DNA of 64,000 nt from Acinetobacter pittii (GCF_034067285.1 NZ_CP139286.1:3100001-3164000), one strand, 5' to 3'; shown: positions 16,791 to 32,071, counted from the stretch's first letter. Notes: generated by a model from the letters alone, not told the origin. A program made the numbers and translations.

Positions 16791-18845
16791 TTAAGCGAAA
16801 TGGGCGCCTTGGGTCTCAATGAGCTGATCAACCTGAACAGGCATACCTAATAAATAACCCTGAAATTGCTGACAACCTAAACGAGTCAAAATCTCAACCT
16901 GCTGTTGAGTTTCTACTCCTTCGGCAGTTACGGTTAAACCCAACTTTTTAGCTAAATGAATAATACTTTCTAGAATCACTTCTTCTTTAGAACCTGGCTT
17001 TAAATCGACAATAAAGCCGCGATCAATTTTCAATTCATCTACTGGTAAATCTTTTAAATACAAGAAACTCGAATGCCCAGTTCCAAAGTCGTCAATTGCA
17101 ACTCGAATGCCCATGTCTCGCAGTCGCTCACAGGCTCGAATACTTAAATCAATATGCCGCATTGCTGTTGATTCAGTAATCTCAACAATTAAGTGATGAG
17201 GTTGAATTTGATATTTTTTTAACAATGCTTCGAGTGTACTAAATAACTTTTTATTTTCAAATTGCAGTGCCGACAGATTCACTGCAACTGGATAAAATGG
17301 CGTATTACTGCGTTCCCATTCCTGAATTTGCAGGCAAGCTTGTTCAAGTGCCCAATATCCCATTGGAATGATCAAACCTGTTTTTTCTGCACCCTCTATG
17401 AACATATGTGGGGTGAGTATTCCTAAAGCTGGATGATTCCAACGGATTAATGCTTCCACGCCGCACACTTCAAGATTCGTATTAAATTTTGGTTGGTAAT
17501 ATAAGATGAATTGCTTTTCTTCTACGGCTTTATAAAGATCATTGATCAGTTTTGACTGGCTTCTTGTTTCTTGTTGATGAGTTGAATAACTGAAAATGGT
17601 GTAAGTATTCCGGCCCTGCTCTTTAGACATGAGCATCGCGGCATCAGCGTTCATGAGTAAGTCTTGAACATTTTGTCCATGCTCAGGAAAGAGTGCTACT
17701 CCTAAACTCGCAGAAATATTAATTTCTTTACCAGAAATCTGATAACTTTCCTGAATCAACTGTAAAACTTTCTCGGCCAACACAACAGCTTCATCTGCAT
17801 TGGTATTTTCTGCAATAAGCAAAAACTCATCGCCACCAATTCTAAGTAGTTTACATTTCTCATTGAGTTGCCAGTGTAAACGATTTGCCATTTGAATGAG
17901 GAGTTGGTCACCTACATGATGCCCAAATGCATCATTCACTGATTTAAAACGGTCTAAATCAATATATAAAAAAGCAATTTTTTGATCTTTATATCGATGA
18001 TCTGAAAGCAATACTTCAGCATAATCAACTAAATAAAGGCGATTTGGCAGCTTGGTTAAATTGTCTTGTATAGATAAATTAGCTAATTCTTTATTTGCTT
18101 TGCGCAATTCTAAATTTTGTTGCATGAGGCGTTGTTCTAACATTGCCACAATAAAACTTGCTACGAGTACCAAACAGGTGACTAGAATAATTGTAAATAG
18201 TAATAAGTCATGTTCAGCCTGATATTGGCTAATAAATTTATCAGTAATATTCGTCGCAATAAGAGCAGTATAGTGCATCCCCATGATGCTTAAGGTCATC
18301 ATTATCGAAAATGCGATTTTTAAGGTTAAGCGATATCGTTCGGTATCTTTTAATTTATAGGCGAGTAAAAACGCTAACCCCGAACCACTCATTGCAATTA
18401 ATACAGAAAATAAGAGTAAGAACGAAGTGTAATCTTTTTTATAAACATTAATATTCCAGCCCAACATGCTAATGTAATATGAAGCTGAAATTCCAATTCC
18501 CATAATAATCGAACTCAAAATGAGTCTAAATAAAGGAAGTGTAAAACGTGAAGTCAACCACATCGCAATGCAAGATAACAATGCACTAATGGCATAAGAA
18601 ATGACAATTAAAGGAATATTCGAGTTGGCTGTATCAAACAGATGATAAGCTTGTATGCCAACAATATGAACAATACTAATTGCTAAAGCGAGTAGCAATC
18701 CATTAATGAATAAAATTAAGGATTCAAACTTTTTATAGAGTTGCTTGAATATTAGCTGCTCCATGGAAATTACAATATAGCAAGTGAGGCCAGCTGCAAT
18801 AAAAGAGCCGACGATCATTGTGCTATCGTAATCAACATGACCCAT
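16791..18845 (-). CDS. MHYT-GGDEF-EAL cyclic-di-GMP signalling protein
   Basis: A 684-residue inner-membrane protein with an N-terminal MHYT-type sensor of about seven helices (residues 10-240). A GGDEF cyclase domain follows (RIGGDEF at 335-341) and then an EAL phosphodiesterase domain (EALIRW at 464; NLSALQF, EITES, AIDDFGTG, AEGVET). Both catalytic motifs look intact, so it could make or degrade c-di-GMP. No RxxD inhibitory site is visible ahead of GGDEF. Only the third MHYT motif is intact (GMHYTAL, 189-195); the first two read GIQAYHL and SYYISMLG. GGAAG sits six bases before the ATG. It is monocistronic. Confidence 0.92.
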   Translation of the reverse strand: MGHVDYDSTMIVGSFIAAGLTCYIVISMEQLIFKQLYKKFESLILFINGLLLALAISIVHIVGIQAYHLFDTANSNIPLIVISYAISALLSCIAMWLTSRFTLPLFRLILSSIIMGIGISASYYISMLGWNINVYKKDYTSFLLLFSVLIAMSGSGLAFLLAYKLKDTERYRLTLKIAFSIMMTLSIMGMHYTALIATNITDKFISQYQAEHDLLLFTIILVTCLVLVASFIVAMLEQRLMQQNLELRKANKELANLSIQDNLTKLPNRLYLVDYAEVLLSDHRYKDQKIAFLYIDLDRFKSVNDAFGHHVGDQLLIQMANRLHWQLNEKCKLLRIGGDEFLLIAENTNADEAVVLAEKVLQLIQESYQISGKEINISASLGVALFPEHGQNVQDLLMNADAAMLMSKEQGRNTYTIFSYSTHQQETRSQSKLINDLYKAVEEKQFILYYQPKFNTNLEVCGVEALIRWNHPALGILTPHMFIEGAEKTGLIIPMGYWALEQACLQIQEWERSNTPFYPVAVNLSALQFENKKLFSTLEALLKKYQIQPHHLIVEITESTAMRHIDLSIRACERLRDMGIRVAIDDFGTGHSSFLYLKDLPVDELKIDRGFIVDLKPGSKEEVILESIIHLAKKLGLTVTAEGVETQQQVEILTRLGCQQFQGYLLGMPVQVDQLIETQGAHFA

Positions 18846-19174
18846 ATTGGACTTCCATGATTATTCAATACTTTTTTTTATTTTGTTCAACTCATTGCCC
18901 AAAATACAATTAAACATGTTAAAGAAATTTTAGTAAATTTGACTTATTCAGTCAGTTATAAACAATAACATTATCTATCTTTTGGTCAAGTATTTTTTAC
19001 TTTATAAATCAATAAAGTAAATAAAAACCAAGCAGCCAATTATATGAAAAATATAGAATTTATTTAATCTATTCAAGACGACCTAATCACAATTGTAGCA
19101 TTCAAATAAAAAAATAATATAAATAAAGAACCCTGCTTTAAGCAGGGTTCTTTTGAAGCATTAGAAAAGGAAAA
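18846..19174. other. Intergenic region with the ilvC terminator
   Basis: An AT-rich gap between two leftward genes. The left part should hold the promoter of the MHYT gene and the right end carries the strong ilvC terminator at 19125-19154. Nothing else is supported. Confidence 0.6.
19125..19154 (-). terminator. Intrinsic terminator of the ilvIHC operon
   Basis: Arms around AACCCTGCTT/AAGCAGGGTT make a near-perfect long stem with A/T flanks, so the minus strand ends in a U-rich tract 20 bases after the ilvC stop. Confidence 0.88.
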
Positions 19175-20203
<1,029 letters not shown>

Positions 20204-20223
20204 CTAAAATACTTTTTAAAAAA

Positions 20224-20715
20224 TTAAATGGCTAATACTTTTTCGCCACGGGCGATACCAGATACACCTGAACGAACGACTTCTAGAATAGTGTTTTCTG
20301 CAAGCGCATCGATAAAACCATCTAATTTTTCAGTTGTCCCTGCTATTTGAATGGTATAGGTAGTTGGGGTCACGTCTACAATTTGCGCACGGAAAATATC
20401 CGCTGTACGCTTAATTTCAGCACGTGAAGCACCTAACGCTTTTACTTTAATCAACATCAGTTCACGCTCAATGTGCGAACCTTCTGATAAATCTACTACT
20501 TTTACAACTTCAACAAGTTTGTTGAGCTGCTTTGTAATCTGTTCAATCTTATGGTCATCACCATAAGTGGTTAACGTCAAACGTGATAACGTAGGGTCTT
20601 CGGTTGGAGCTACATTCAACGTCTCAATGTTGTAGTTACGTTGACTGAATAAACCCACCAAACGAGAAAGCGCACCAGCTTCGTTTTCAACGAGTACAGA
20701 AATAATATGTCTCAT
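20224..20715 (-). CDS. ilvH: Acetolactate synthase small (regulatory) subunit
   Basis: Regulatory subunit that stimulates the large subunit and gives feedback inhibition by valine. The N-terminal ACT domain is clear (ISVLVENEAGALSRLVGLFSQ... with NIETLNVAPTED), followed by the C-terminal domain ending GISGIARGEKVLAI-like. At 163 residues it matches IlvH of isozyme III rather than the short IlvN; many Acinetobacter annotations nevertheless call it ilvN. Its ATG overlaps the ilvI stop as TAATG, which implies translational coupling. Confidence 0.95.
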   Translation of the reverse strand: MRHIISVLVENEAGALSRLVGLFSQRNYNIETLNVAPTEDPTLSRLTLTTYGDDHKIEQITKQLNKLVEVVKVVDLSEGSHIERELMLIKVKALGASRAEIKRTADIFRAQIVDVTPTTYTIQIAGTTEKLDGFIDALAENTILEVVRSGVSGIARGEKVLAI

Positions 20716-22439
20716 TATGTACGCTCCCCTTTACCTAACCACATATCCTTCATAGACTGACCTGCGATCAGCATTGGATAAACATGTTCCGTGCGATCAA
20801 CCATGACGTTAATGAATACACACTTATCATTAATAGCCATTGCTTCAGCAAGCTTTGACTCTAGTTCATCAGCATGATCAATCTGAATACCCACATGACC
20901 ATAAGCTTCCATCAATTTGCCAAAATCAGGCAATGATTCAACATATGAGCTTGAGTGACGGCCTTCATAGTTCATATCTTGCCACTGTTTAACCATACCT
21001 AAAGCACGGTTATTCAAGCATAAGATCTTCACGTTCATACCGTATTGCTTACAGGTTGAAAGCTCTTGAATACACATTTGTATTGAAGCTTCACCAGTAA
21101 TACAAACCACTTGTTGATCAGGGAAAGCAAGCTTTGCCGCCATTGCATAAGGTAAACCTACGCCCATGGTGCCCAAACCGCCTGAGTTAATCCATTGACG
21201 AGGACGTTTGTACTTGTAGTACAACGCACCAAACATTTGGTGTTGACCCACATCTGAAGTAATGATGGCATCACCATTGGTCGCTTTATATAAAGCTTCA
21301 ACAACTTGCTGTGGCTTCATTGTGCCATCAGTCGGTGTTTCGAACTTCAAGCCATGGACTTTACGCCATTCATTAATTTGATCCCACCATGCAGCAATTG
21401 CTTCAGGGTTTGGCTTAGACACATTCAATTGTTTCAATTGCGTCAACATTTCCTGAAGTACAGGCTCAACTGCCCCTACAATTGGAATGTGCGCCATAAT
21501 TGTTTTTGAAATGCTCGCCGGATCAATATCAATATGAATAACTTTGGCATTCAAACAGAATTTTGCAGGATTATTAGTTACTCGGTCATCAAAACGAGCA
21601 CCTACAGCAAGAATGACATCAGCATTATGCATAGTCATATTTGCTTCATAAGTCCCATGCATACCTAACATGCCAATGAACTGTGGATCATCACCAGGGA
21701 AGCCACCAAGGCCCATAAGTGTGTTAGTCACTGGGTAACCGAGTAAATGAGCAAGTTCAGTCAATAATGCTGATGCATTACCTTGAACAACACCACCACC
21801 CGTATAAATTACAGGACGTTTTGCACTTAAAAGCTCATCAATCGCTTTACGAATTTGACCAGAATGACCACGTGAAGGTGGCTGATAAGAACGCATCTTC
21901 ACTTTTTCAGGATATTCGTACGCAAATTTTTCTGCAGGATTAGTCGCATCTTTCGGAATATCGACGACAACAGGGCCAGGACGACCACTTGATGCGATAT
22001 AAAATGCTTTTTTGATAATTGCAGGAATTTCACTTGCGTGACGAACTTGGAAACTATGTTTCACGATCGGACGTGAAATACCTACCATGTCAGTTTCTTG
22101 GAAAGCGTCTTCACCAATAAGATGTGATGCAACCTGGCCAGACAAAATCACCATTGGGATTGAGTCCATATAAGCTGTTGCAATTGGAGTCACAGTATTA
22201 GTTGCGCCAGGTCCAGAAGTGACCAGTACTACGCCAGTCTTACCTGTAGCACGCGAGTAAGCATCTGCCATATGACCAGCAGCTTGTTCATGACGTACGA
22301 GGTAATGATTAATTTTGTCTTGTTGAAATAGCGCATCATAAATATGTAATACAGCGCCGCCTGGATAACCAAAAACATGTTCAACGCCTTCGTCCGCAAG
22401 AGCACGAACGAGCATTTCACCACCAGATAAAAGTTCCAA
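20715..22439 (-). CDS. ilvI: Acetolactate synthase large (catalytic) subunit
   Basis: A ThDP- and FAD-dependent enzyme that condenses pyruvate with pyruvate or 2-oxobutyrate. Visible features are the catalytic Glu region [43 protein letters not shown] and the ThDP motif [19 protein letters not shown]...[13 protein letters not shown]. Length is 574 residues. The start is a TTG at 22439: AGGGTG lies seven bases upstream and the N-terminus [14 protein letters not shown] then aligns with E. coli IlvI (MEMLSGAEM). Starting at the internal ATG would remove eight conserved residues. The leader contains a hairpin just upstream. Confidence 0.95.
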   Translation of the reverse strand: MELLSGGEMLVRALADEGVEHVFGYPGGAVLHIYDALFQQDKINHYLVRHEQAAGHMADAYSRATGKTGVVLVTSGPGATNTVTPIATAYMDSIPMVILSGQVASHLIGEDAFQETDMVGISRPIVKHSFQVRHASEIPAIIKKAFYIASSGRPGPVVVDIPKDATNPAEKFAYEYPEKVKMRSYQPPSRGHSGQIRKAIDELLSAKRPVIYTGGGVVQGNASALLTELAHLLGYPVTNTLMGLGGFPGDDPQFIGMLGMHGTYEANMTMHNADVILAVGARFDDRVTNNPAKFCLNAKVIHIDIDPASISKTIMAHIPIVGAVEPVLQEMLTQLKQLNVSKPNPEAIAAWWDQINEWRKVHGLKFETPTDGTMKPQQVVEALYKATNGDAIITSDVGQHQMFGALYYKYKRPRQWINSGGLGTMGVGLPYAMAAKLAFPDQQVVCITGEASIQMCIQELSTCKQYGMNVKILCLNNRALGMVKQWQDMNYEGRHSSSYVESLPDFGKLMEAYGHVGIQIDHADELESKLAEAMAINDKCVFINVMVDRTEHVYPMLIAGQSMKDMWLGKGERT

Positions 22440-25598
<3,159 letters not shown>

Positions 25599-25625
25599 TT
25601 AAAGTTATTAATGAGAGGATCAAGC

Positions 25626-26135
25626 ATGCACTTTGCCAAACGTTTAGCCGCTGTTGTTTTGACCTTAGGCCTTAGTGCAGGCTTAGTCGGGTGTGGCTTT
25701 CATTTAAAAGGAAGCAACCCGACTGCAACTCCGCTTGTTTATAAAAAATTAAGCCTTGAGTTACCAGCAAAAACTGATGACTTGGAAACGCAGTTAAAAG
25801 TATATTTAGCTGCAAATGGTGTTCAACTCAGCAATGATAACGATGCTTACGTACTCCGTGTTTTAGAGTACACTCCACGTCGTCAGCTTTTAAACGGTAA
25901 ATTAACGGAAGTATTATTACGTTTAACTGTAACCTTCCAGATTGAAGACCGTCAGGGTAATAAAATTACAGAACCACGTTCGTTAACTGCATCTCGTAGT
26001 TATCAATATGATCTTGCAACGGTTAATACCGAAAATCAGCAAGAATCTTATTTGCAGCGTATTGTGATTGATGACATTGCACAGCAAATTACTCGTCAGA
26101 TTTCAGCAAACCGTTTACCAAAAGCTCAGCCTTAA
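25626..26135 (+). CDS. lptE: LPS-assembly lipoprotein LptE
   Basis: Plug and assembly partner of the LptD barrel that delivers lipo-oligosaccharide to the outer-membrane surface. A lipoprotein signal peptide ends in LVGCGFHLKG, the typical LptE mature start. YTPRRQLLNGKLTEVLLRL and the later SRSYQYDLATVNTENQQE fit the family. An ATG at 25611 lies inside the Shine-Dalgarno region; the ATG at 25626, preceded by AGAGGA, gives a proper 169-residue precursor. It sits between leuS and holA as in other gamma-proteobacteria. Confidence 0.93.
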   Translation: MHFAKRLAAVVLTLGLSAGLVGCGFHLKGSNPTATPLVYKKLSLELPAKTDDLETQLKVYLAANGVQLSNDNDAYVLRVLEYTPRRQLLNGKLTEVLLRLTVTFQIEDRQGNKITEPRSLTASRSYQYDLATVNTENQQESYLQRIVIDDIAQQITRQISANRLPKAQP

Positions 26136-26154
26136 TCTTTATTTTTTACCAGCA

Positions 26155-27144
26155 ATGAAAATTGACTATTTACAAGCCTTGAAACGCATTCCGGAAGCAC
26201 GGGGTGCGTGGATTTTACACGGCCAAGAACCTTTGCTGGAACAAAATTTATTAGATACTTTTCGTAAAAGTTGGCAACAACAAGAAGTTGAAAGACAGCG
26301 CTATGATATTAGTAGCGTGAGCGACTGGAAAAATGTTTTTAATGCACTTAACAGCTTATCTTTATTTTCTCAGCAGCTCGCAATTGAAGTACATGGCAAT
26401 ATAAAACCTGATGCAAATGGATTAAAACAACTTAAAAGTTATATCCAGCATAATGAAACTAACCTACTTTTAATTGTTTTACCTAAGCAAGATAGTAGTA
26501 GTTTAAAGTCTGCTTTTTTCCAAGTTGTTGAAGCAAATGGTGTTGTCGTTGCCCTAACCGCAAACTATCCGCAAGACCGTCAAAGAATTTTATCTGTTGA
26601 AGCAGAAAAACTTGAAATTCAACTCGACAATGACGCTTGGCAATGGCTCATGCAACATCACGAGCACAACTTGCTTGCAGCTAAAAATAGCTTGATGCGT
26701 GTAAGAGACACTTTTCCAGACCAACAACTGATTCAAATTGAACAGTTATATGCTTGTCTACAAGATCAATCTCGTTACACCACTTACGATTTAAGCGATG
26801 CCTTATTAGAAGGTAATCTCGCTCAATCCATTAAAATTTTTCAATATTTAATTGCTGCTGGCGAACCAGAAAGTCTGATTTTATGGACTTTAAGTAAAGA
26901 AATGCGTTTATTGATGCAATTATTTGAGCAGCCCCATAATGCCTTACAACTTGGCATCTGGAAAACCAAAGTCAGCTTATATCAACAAGCGTTAAGAAGA
27001 TTAAATCCTCAACAATTTTTAGGCTGGTCTACCCTTCTATTGCAAATTGATGCGGCAATTAAAGGAATGTCAAATGAAAATGCCCAACATTTAATGCAGC
27101 AAGCGATTGCTGAATTATGTGGAAAAACATTATTTATACAGTAA
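26155..27144 (+). CDS. holA: DNA polymerase III delta subunit
   Basis: The clamp-loader wrench subunit that opens the beta clamp. N-terminal KIDYLQALKRIPEARGAWILHG with QEPLLEQN, the QRYDISSVSDW segment and the C-terminal collar-domain helices match HolA; length is 329 residues from this ATG. A longer frame opens at 26068 inside lptE, but the ATG at 26155, 19 bp after the lptE stop, gives the family N-terminus. The ribosome binding site is poor, which fits coupling to lptE and low expression. Confidence 0.93.
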   Translation: MKIDYLQALKRIPEARGAWILHGQEPLLEQNLLDTFRKSWQQQEVERQRYDISSVSDWKNVFNALNSLSLFSQQLAIEVHGNIKPDANGLKQLKSYIQHNETNLLLIVLPKQDSSSLKSAFFQVVEANGVVVALTANYPQDRQRILSVEAEKLEIQLDNDAWQWLMQHHEHNLLAAKNSLMRVRDTFPDQQLIQIEQLYACLQDQSRYTTYDLSDALLEGNLAQSIKIFQYLIAAGEPESLILWTLSKEMRLLMQLFEQPHNALQLGIWKTKVSLYQQALRRLNPQQFLGWSTLLLQIDAAIKGMSNENAQHLMQQAIAELCGKTLFIQ

Positions 27145-27251
27145 TTCGGCCGAATCATTTTTCTTCATTCTTGAATTATCATAAAAATTCACGTTTTATC
27201 CTCATTTCGCTTTTATACTCAATTAAATTTTAAACTTTTCGACCTCTCACC

Positions 27252-28589
27252 ATGCCAAAAATAAAGCCAATCAAACTTGTTATTATCATCGTCTGTATAG
27301 CAATTATTGCTGTATTAGCTTGGAAGTTTTTAAAACCTAAACAGCAACAGCCTCAATATATTACTGCTGAGGTGACGCGTGGGGATATTGAAAATAATGT
27401 ACTTGCGACAGGTACACTTGATGCAACCAAACTCATTAGCGTAGGTGCGCAGGTATCTGGTCAGGTTAAAAAGATGTATGTGCAGTTGGGTGATCAAGTT
27501 AAGCAAGGTCAACTTATTGCTCAAATTGACTCAACAACCCAAGAAAACAGCCTAAAAACTTCTGATGCAAACATTAAAAATTTAGAAGCACAGCGTCTTC
27601 AACAAGTTGCATCTTTAAATGAGAAACAACTTGAATACCGCCGTCAGCAACAAATGTATGCGCAAGATGCAACGCCGCGTGCAGATTTAGAATCGGCTGA
27701 GGCAAGCTATAAAACAGCTCAGGCGCAAATTAAAGCATTAGATGCACAAATCGAATCTGCCAAAGTGACAAAATCTACGGCTCAAACCAATATTGGTTAT
27801 ACACGTATTGTTGCTCCAACTGATGGAACGGTAGTCGCGATTGTGACCGAAGAAGGCCAAACCGTAAACGCAAACCAAAGTGCACCGACCATCGTTAAAA
27901 TTGCAAAACTACAAAACATGACGATTAAGGCACAAGTCAGTGAAGCTGACATTATGAAAGTTGAAAAAGGGCAACAGGTCTACTTTACAACTCTAGGCGA
28001 TGACACCAAACGCTATGCAACATTACGCCAGATTGAGCCTGCTCCTGACTCAATTTCGAGCGAATCAACAAGTAATACAAGTTCAACGACCAGTTCGGCT
28101 GTCTACTATAATGCCTTATTCGATGTGCCAAATACCGATGGTAAACTGCGTATTGATATGACTGCACAAGTTTATATCGTATTAAATTCAGCTAAAAATG
28201 CTTTATTGGTTCCATCTTCTGCTTTAAGTACTAAACAATTTTCTGGTCAAAGAAAATCCGGTCAGTCATCTGAGAAAGCAAGTTCTACCCCAAGTACAGA
28301 ACGCAAACATCAAGGTAATGGTGCTCGTTTAGAACGCTTAAATTTAACTGCTGAACAAAAACAACTGGTTGAACAAGGTAAAGCAACGCTAAGCGTAGTA
28401 CGTATTTTACAAGCAGATGGTACAACCAAACCGACTCAAATTTTGGTGGGTATTAATAACCGGGTAAATGCGCAAGTTCTTGCTGGATTAAAACAAGGTG
28501 ACCAAGTTGTAATTGCTGATAGCTCAGATACTTCTGCTGCTTCTGCAAATAGTGGTAATAACCGTCGCCGTGGCCCAATGGGAATGTAA
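27252..28589 (+). CDS. macA: MacA-type periplasmic adaptor of an ABC efflux pump
   Basis: Membrane-fusion protein that links the MacB transporter to an outer-membrane channel. Residues 8-27 form the inner-membrane anchor. The lipoyl/barrel-sandwich halves ([31 protein letters not shown] and later [21 protein letters not shown]) flank a long alpha-helical hairpin (about residues 95-180). A Ser/Gly-rich, low-complexity C-terminal extension follows and ends [10 protein letters not shown]. It is the first gene of a three-gene operon, with macB starting two bases after its stop. Confidence 0.94.
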   Translation: MPKIKPIKLVIIIVCIAIIAVLAWKFLKPKQQQPQYITAEVTRGDIENNVLATGTLDATKLISVGAQVSGQVKKMYVQLGDQVKQGQLIAQIDSTTQENSLKTSDANIKNLEAQRLQQVASLNEKQLEYRRQQQMYAQDATPRADLESAEASYKTAQAQIKALDAQIESAKVTKSTAQTNIGYTRIVAPTDGTVVAIVTEEGQTVNANQSAPTIVKIAKLQNMTIKAQVSEADIMKVEKGQQVYFTTLGDDTKRYATLRQIEPAPDSISSESTSNTSSTTSSAVYYNALFDVPNTDGKLRIDMTAQVYIVLNSAKNALLVPSSALSTKQFSGQRKSGQSSEKASSTPSTERKHQGNGARLERLNLTAEQKQLVEQGKATLSVVRILQADGTTKPTQILVGINNRVNAQVLAGLKQGDQVVIADSSDTSAASANSGNNRRRGPMGM

Positions 28590-28591
28590 GC

Positions 28592-30586
28592 ATGACAAAA
28601 CAAGCTTTGCTTGAAGTCAGCAATCTGGTCCGGGAATTCCCTGCTGGCGAAAGCACGATACAAATTTTAAAAGGCATTGACCTAACTATCTATGAAGGTG
28701 AACTGGTTGCCATTGTCGGCCAGTCTGGTTCTGGTAAATCGACCCTCATGAATATTTTGGGTTGTTTGGACCGACCTACGAGTGGTAGTTATAAGGTTAA
28801 TGGGCAAGAAACGGGTAAACTTGAGCCTGATCAGCTCGCTCGACTACGCCGTGAATATTTTGGTTTTATTTTCCAGCGCTACCATTTACTTGGTGACTTA
28901 TCTGCTGAAGGTAACGTTGAAGTTCCCGCTGTTTATGCAGGGGTTACCCCTTCTGAACGTAAACAACGCGCCACAGCTCTACTGACCGAATTAGGTTTAG
29001 GTACTAAAACACTCAATAGGCCAAGCCAACTTTCTGGTGGTCAGCAGCAACGTGTGTCTATTGCCCGTGCACTCATGAATGGCGGTGACGTTATTCTGGC
29101 AGATGAACCGACAGGAGCACTCGACTCTCATAGTGGTGTTGAGGTGATGCGTATTTTGCGTGAACTCAATGCCGCAGGTCACACTATTATTTTAGTCACT
29201 CATGATATGCAAGTTGCAAAAAATGCGACTCGTATTATCGAGATTAGTGACGGAGAAATTATTAGTGATCGTCCTAACGTTCCAGATCAAGCAGCTGAAC
29301 CGATCAAATCTGATCCTGATGCCGCTCCTGCTTTACAAGGTAAACAGAAGAAAGGCAAAAGTATTTCTGCATGGCGTTCTACTTTAGACCGTTTATCAGA
29401 AGCCTTTCAAATGGCTTTACTGTCTATGAATGCCCATCGCATGCGTACTTTTTTAACCATGCTTGGGATCATTATTGGTATTGCGTCTGTTGTTACAGTG
29501 GTCGCTTTAGGTAAAGGCTCTCAACAGCAAATTTTAAGCAATATTAGTAGTCTCGGAACAAATACAATTACGGTATTTCAGGGCCGTGGTTTTGGTGACA
29601 ACTCAAAAACTGCAAGTTTTAAGACTTTGGTTCCTGCCGATGCTGATGCGTTAATGACTCAGCCTTATGTCAGTGCGGTCAGTCCAATGGTTAGTACATC
29701 CAAAACTATGCGTTACCAACAAAATGAAGCAAATGCGACCATTAATGGTGTGAGTAATGATTATTTCGATGTAAAAGGTTTGGTCTTTAAAGATGGGCAA
29801 ACTTTTGACCAACGTAGTGTTCGTGATCGCTCACAAGATGTAGTCATTGATACTAATACTCAAAAACAATTTTTTAGTGACGGTACCAACCCAATCGGTC
29901 AAGTGGTACTGCTCGGTAGTGTACCTGCTCGTATTATTGGTGTTGTAGAACCGCAGACAAGCGGTATGGGCTCAGATGACACTCTAAATGTCTATATGCC
30001 TTATACAACCGTAATGAGCCGTATGTTGGGTCAGTCGAATGTACGTAATATCGTGGTTCGTATTAATGATAAATATTCAACTGCTGCCGCAGAAAATGCC
30101 ATCGTTAACTTATTAACCCAGCGCCATGGTGCACAAGATATTTTCACCATGAACAGTGACAGTATCCGTCAAACCATTGAGAAAACGACTAGCACAATGA
30201 CGCTTCTAGTTTCAGCAATTGCCGTAATTTCATTGGTTGTTGGTGGTATCGGGGTCATGAATATTATGTTGGTTTCGGTGACCGAACGTACTCAAGAAAT
30301 TGGTGTACGTATGGCCGTAGGTGCTCGTCAAAGTGATATTTTGCAGCAATTCCTGATTGAAGCAATTTTGGTGTGTTTAATTGGTGGCGTGCTTGGCGTC
30401 TTACTATCGCTTGGCCTTGGGCAACTTATTAATAAATTTGCTGGCGGTAACTTTAGCGTGGCTTATTCAAGCACTTCTATTATTGCAGCATTTGTCTGTT
30501 CAACACTGATTGGTGTCGTTTTTGGTTTCTTACCAGCTAAGAATGCCGCGAAACTTGACCCTGTTGCCGCACTATCTCGAGAATAA
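28592..30586 (+). CDS. macB: MacB-type ABC transporter (ATPase plus permease)
   Basis: A mechanotransmission ABC transporter that drives substrates such as macrolides, siderophores or lipopeptides through an outer-membrane channel. The N-terminal ATPase domain has Walker [10 protein letters not shown], signature LSGGQQQR and Walker [10 protein letters not shown]. One membrane helix near residue 290, a large periplasmic domain and three C-terminal helices follow, with the conserved [24 protein letters not shown]. Length is 664 residues. It is flanked by its adaptor and its outer-membrane partner. Confidence 0.95.
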   Translation: MTKQALLEVSNLVREFPAGESTIQILKGIDLTIYEGELVAIVGQSGSGKSTLMNILGCLDRPTSGSYKVNGQETGKLEPDQLARLRREYFGFIFQRYHLLGDLSAEGNVEVPAVYAGVTPSERKQRATALLTELGLGTKTLNRPSQLSGGQQQRVSIARALMNGGDVILADEPTGALDSHSGVEVMRILRELNAAGHTIILVTHDMQVAKNATRIIEISDGEIISDRPNVPDQAAEPIKSDPDAAPALQGKQKKGKSISAWRSTLDRLSEAFQMALLSMNAHRMRTFLTMLGIIIGIASVVTVVALGKGSQQQILSNISSLGTNTITVFQGRGFGDNSKTASFKTLVPADADALMTQPYVSAVSPMVSTSKTMRYQQNEANATINGVSNDYFDVKGLVFKDGQTFDQRSVRDRSQDVVIDTNTQKQFFSDGTNPIGQVVLLGSVPARIIGVVEPQTSGMGSDDTLNVYMPYTTVMSRMLGQSNVRNIVVRINDKYSTAAAENAIVNLLTQRHGAQDIFTMNSDSIRQTIEKTTSTMTLLVSAIAVISLVVGGIGVMNIMLVSVTERTQEIGVRMAVGARQSDILQQFLIEAILVCLIGGVLGVLLSLGLGQLINKFAGGNFSVAYSSTSIIAAFVCSTLIGVVFGFLPAKNAAKLDPVAALSRE

Positions 30587-30596
30587 GGAAAATTGC

Positions 30597-32003
30597 ATGT
30601 CTTTCTCTATGGCTAAACTCAGCACAGCACTTCTTCTCACAGGTTCTCTTGTAGGATGTGCAGCTGTAGTAAAAACACCTTATGAAGCACCTGCGGTACA
30701 AGTTCCGGGTAGCTTTCAATATGACACAGCAAAAACAAAAACCATGTCTGCCGATCAATACTCTGATCGTTGGTGGACCCTTTTTAACGATGCGCAGCTC
30801 AATCAGCTTGTGAGCAATGTATTAGAACGTAACAGTGATTTAGCAGTTGCAGGTATTGCCTTAAAGCAAGCTCGTTTACAAGCTGATCTAACGGCAAACA
30901 AACAAGGCTTGCGTACCAGTTCTAGTGTTTCTACAGGACATTCTTTCGATTTAAATTCGGGAGATGACAGTGCTAAAGGTCTTTCAATGAGCGCTGGAGT
31001 AAGCTATGAGCTTGACTTGTTTGGCAAGCTTGCACGCCAAACCGAAGCAAGTAAATGGGAAGCTTTAGCAACCGAACAAGACTTACAAGCTACTGGACAA
31101 AGCTTAATTGCAACCACTGCCAAACTCTATTGGCAACTGGGTTATTTAAATGAACGTTATGCGACTGCTCAGCAAAGCCTAGCAACGTCTCAAAAGCTTT
31201 ATGACTTGGTTCAAATTCAATATAAAGCTGGTGCCGTTTCAGGTGTAGATCTGACTCAAGCAGAACAATCAGTGCAAAGCCAAAAAGCAAGCTTAAGCCA
31301 AATTGAACAACAACTAGTTGAAACACGCACAGCCATCGCAGTGTTATTGCATGAACCATTGCAACAATTAAATATTCAAGAGCCAAAACGTTTACCACGC
31401 ACCGCTCTACCTGCAATTGGGGCTGGCTTACCCGCCGATATTTTATCGCGCCGCCCTGATTTGCAAGCAAGTGAGCTACGCTTAAGAAAAGCATTAGCAA
31501 CTAAAGATGCAACCAAAGCAAGCTACTACCCTTCGATTAGCTTAACCAGTAGTTTAGGTTCAAGCAGCACATCATTAACGGAGTTGTTACGTAACCCTGC
31601 TCTAACTTTAGGTGCAAGTTTGAGCTTACCATTTTTGCAATATAACGATATGAAAAAAGATATCGCGATTAGCAATCTGGATTATGAGAAAGCGATTATT
31701 CAATATCGCCAAACGCTTTATCAGGCTTTTGCTGATGTAGAAAATGCTTTATCGAGTCGTACAGAACTCGACAAGCAAGTAGCGTTACAAGAACGTAATG
31801 TTGAACTTGCAGAAAAAACCGAACGTTTAACTGAAGTCCGCTACCGTTATGGTGCTGTTGCATTAAAAACACTTCTTGATGCACAGCAAACCACTCGTAC
31901 TGCGCGCTTAAGCCTCGTTGAAACCAAGCAAAGCCAATACAACGCGTATGTCACTCTCATGCAAGCTTTAGGTGGTTCACCTGTAAAAGAACTGCCGCAA
32001 TAA
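30597..32003 (+). CDS. TolC/NodT-type outer-membrane efflux lipoprotein of the Mac pump
   Basis: Outer-membrane channel of a tripartite efflux system. The signal peptide ends in LVGCAAV (lipobox), followed by PYEAPAVQVPGSF and DRWWTLFNDAQLNQLV, typical of the NodT/OprM family, and two repeats of the TolC-type helical barrel (LPADILSRRPDLQASELRL in the second). AAGGAAA lies before the ATG at 30597, giving 468 residues; the frame open from 30510 inside macB is not used. It encodes the dedicated partner of macAB, often called tolC in Acinetobacter work. Confidence 0.92.
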   Translation: MSFSMAKLSTALLLTGSLVGCAAVVKTPYEAPAVQVPGSFQYDTAKTKTMSADQYSDRWWTLFNDAQLNQLVSNVLERNSDLAVAGIALKQARLQADLTANKQGLRTSSSVSTGHSFDLNSGDDSAKGLSMSAGVSYELDLFGKLARQTEASKWEALATEQDLQATGQSLIATTAKLYWQLGYLNERYATAQQSLATSQKLYDLVQIQYKAGAVSGVDLTQAEQSVQSQKASLSQIEQQLVETRTAIAVLLHEPLQQLNIQEPKRLPRTALPAIGAGLPADILSRRPDLQASELRLRKALATKDATKASYYPSISLTSSLGSSSTSLTELLRNPALTLGASLSLPFLQYNDMKKDIAISNLDYEKAIIQYRQTLYQAFADVENALSSRTELDKQVALQERNVELAEKTERLTEVRYRYGAVALKTLLDAQQTTRTARLSLVETKQSQYNAYVTLMQALGGSPVKELPQ

Positions 32004-32015
32004 CCTGTACCAATT

Positions 32016-32050
32016 AAAAAAGCCGTAGTCCTTCAACTACGGCTTTTTTA
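32016..32050. terminator. Bidirectional terminator between the Mac operon and fabI
   Basis: AAAAAAGCCGTAGT and ACTACGGCTTTTTT flank a 6-nt loop, giving a GC-rich stem with A and T runs on both sides. It serves both convergent transcripts. Confidence 0.92.
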
Positions 32051-32071
32051 TGGCTGAATAAATTTTAAAAC

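Noticed and set aside
31090..31500. 136-codon antisense frame over the outer-membrane channel gene
   Set aside because: It lies inside a clearly coding gene on the other strand, has no recognisable protein features and no separate promoter or ribosome binding site.
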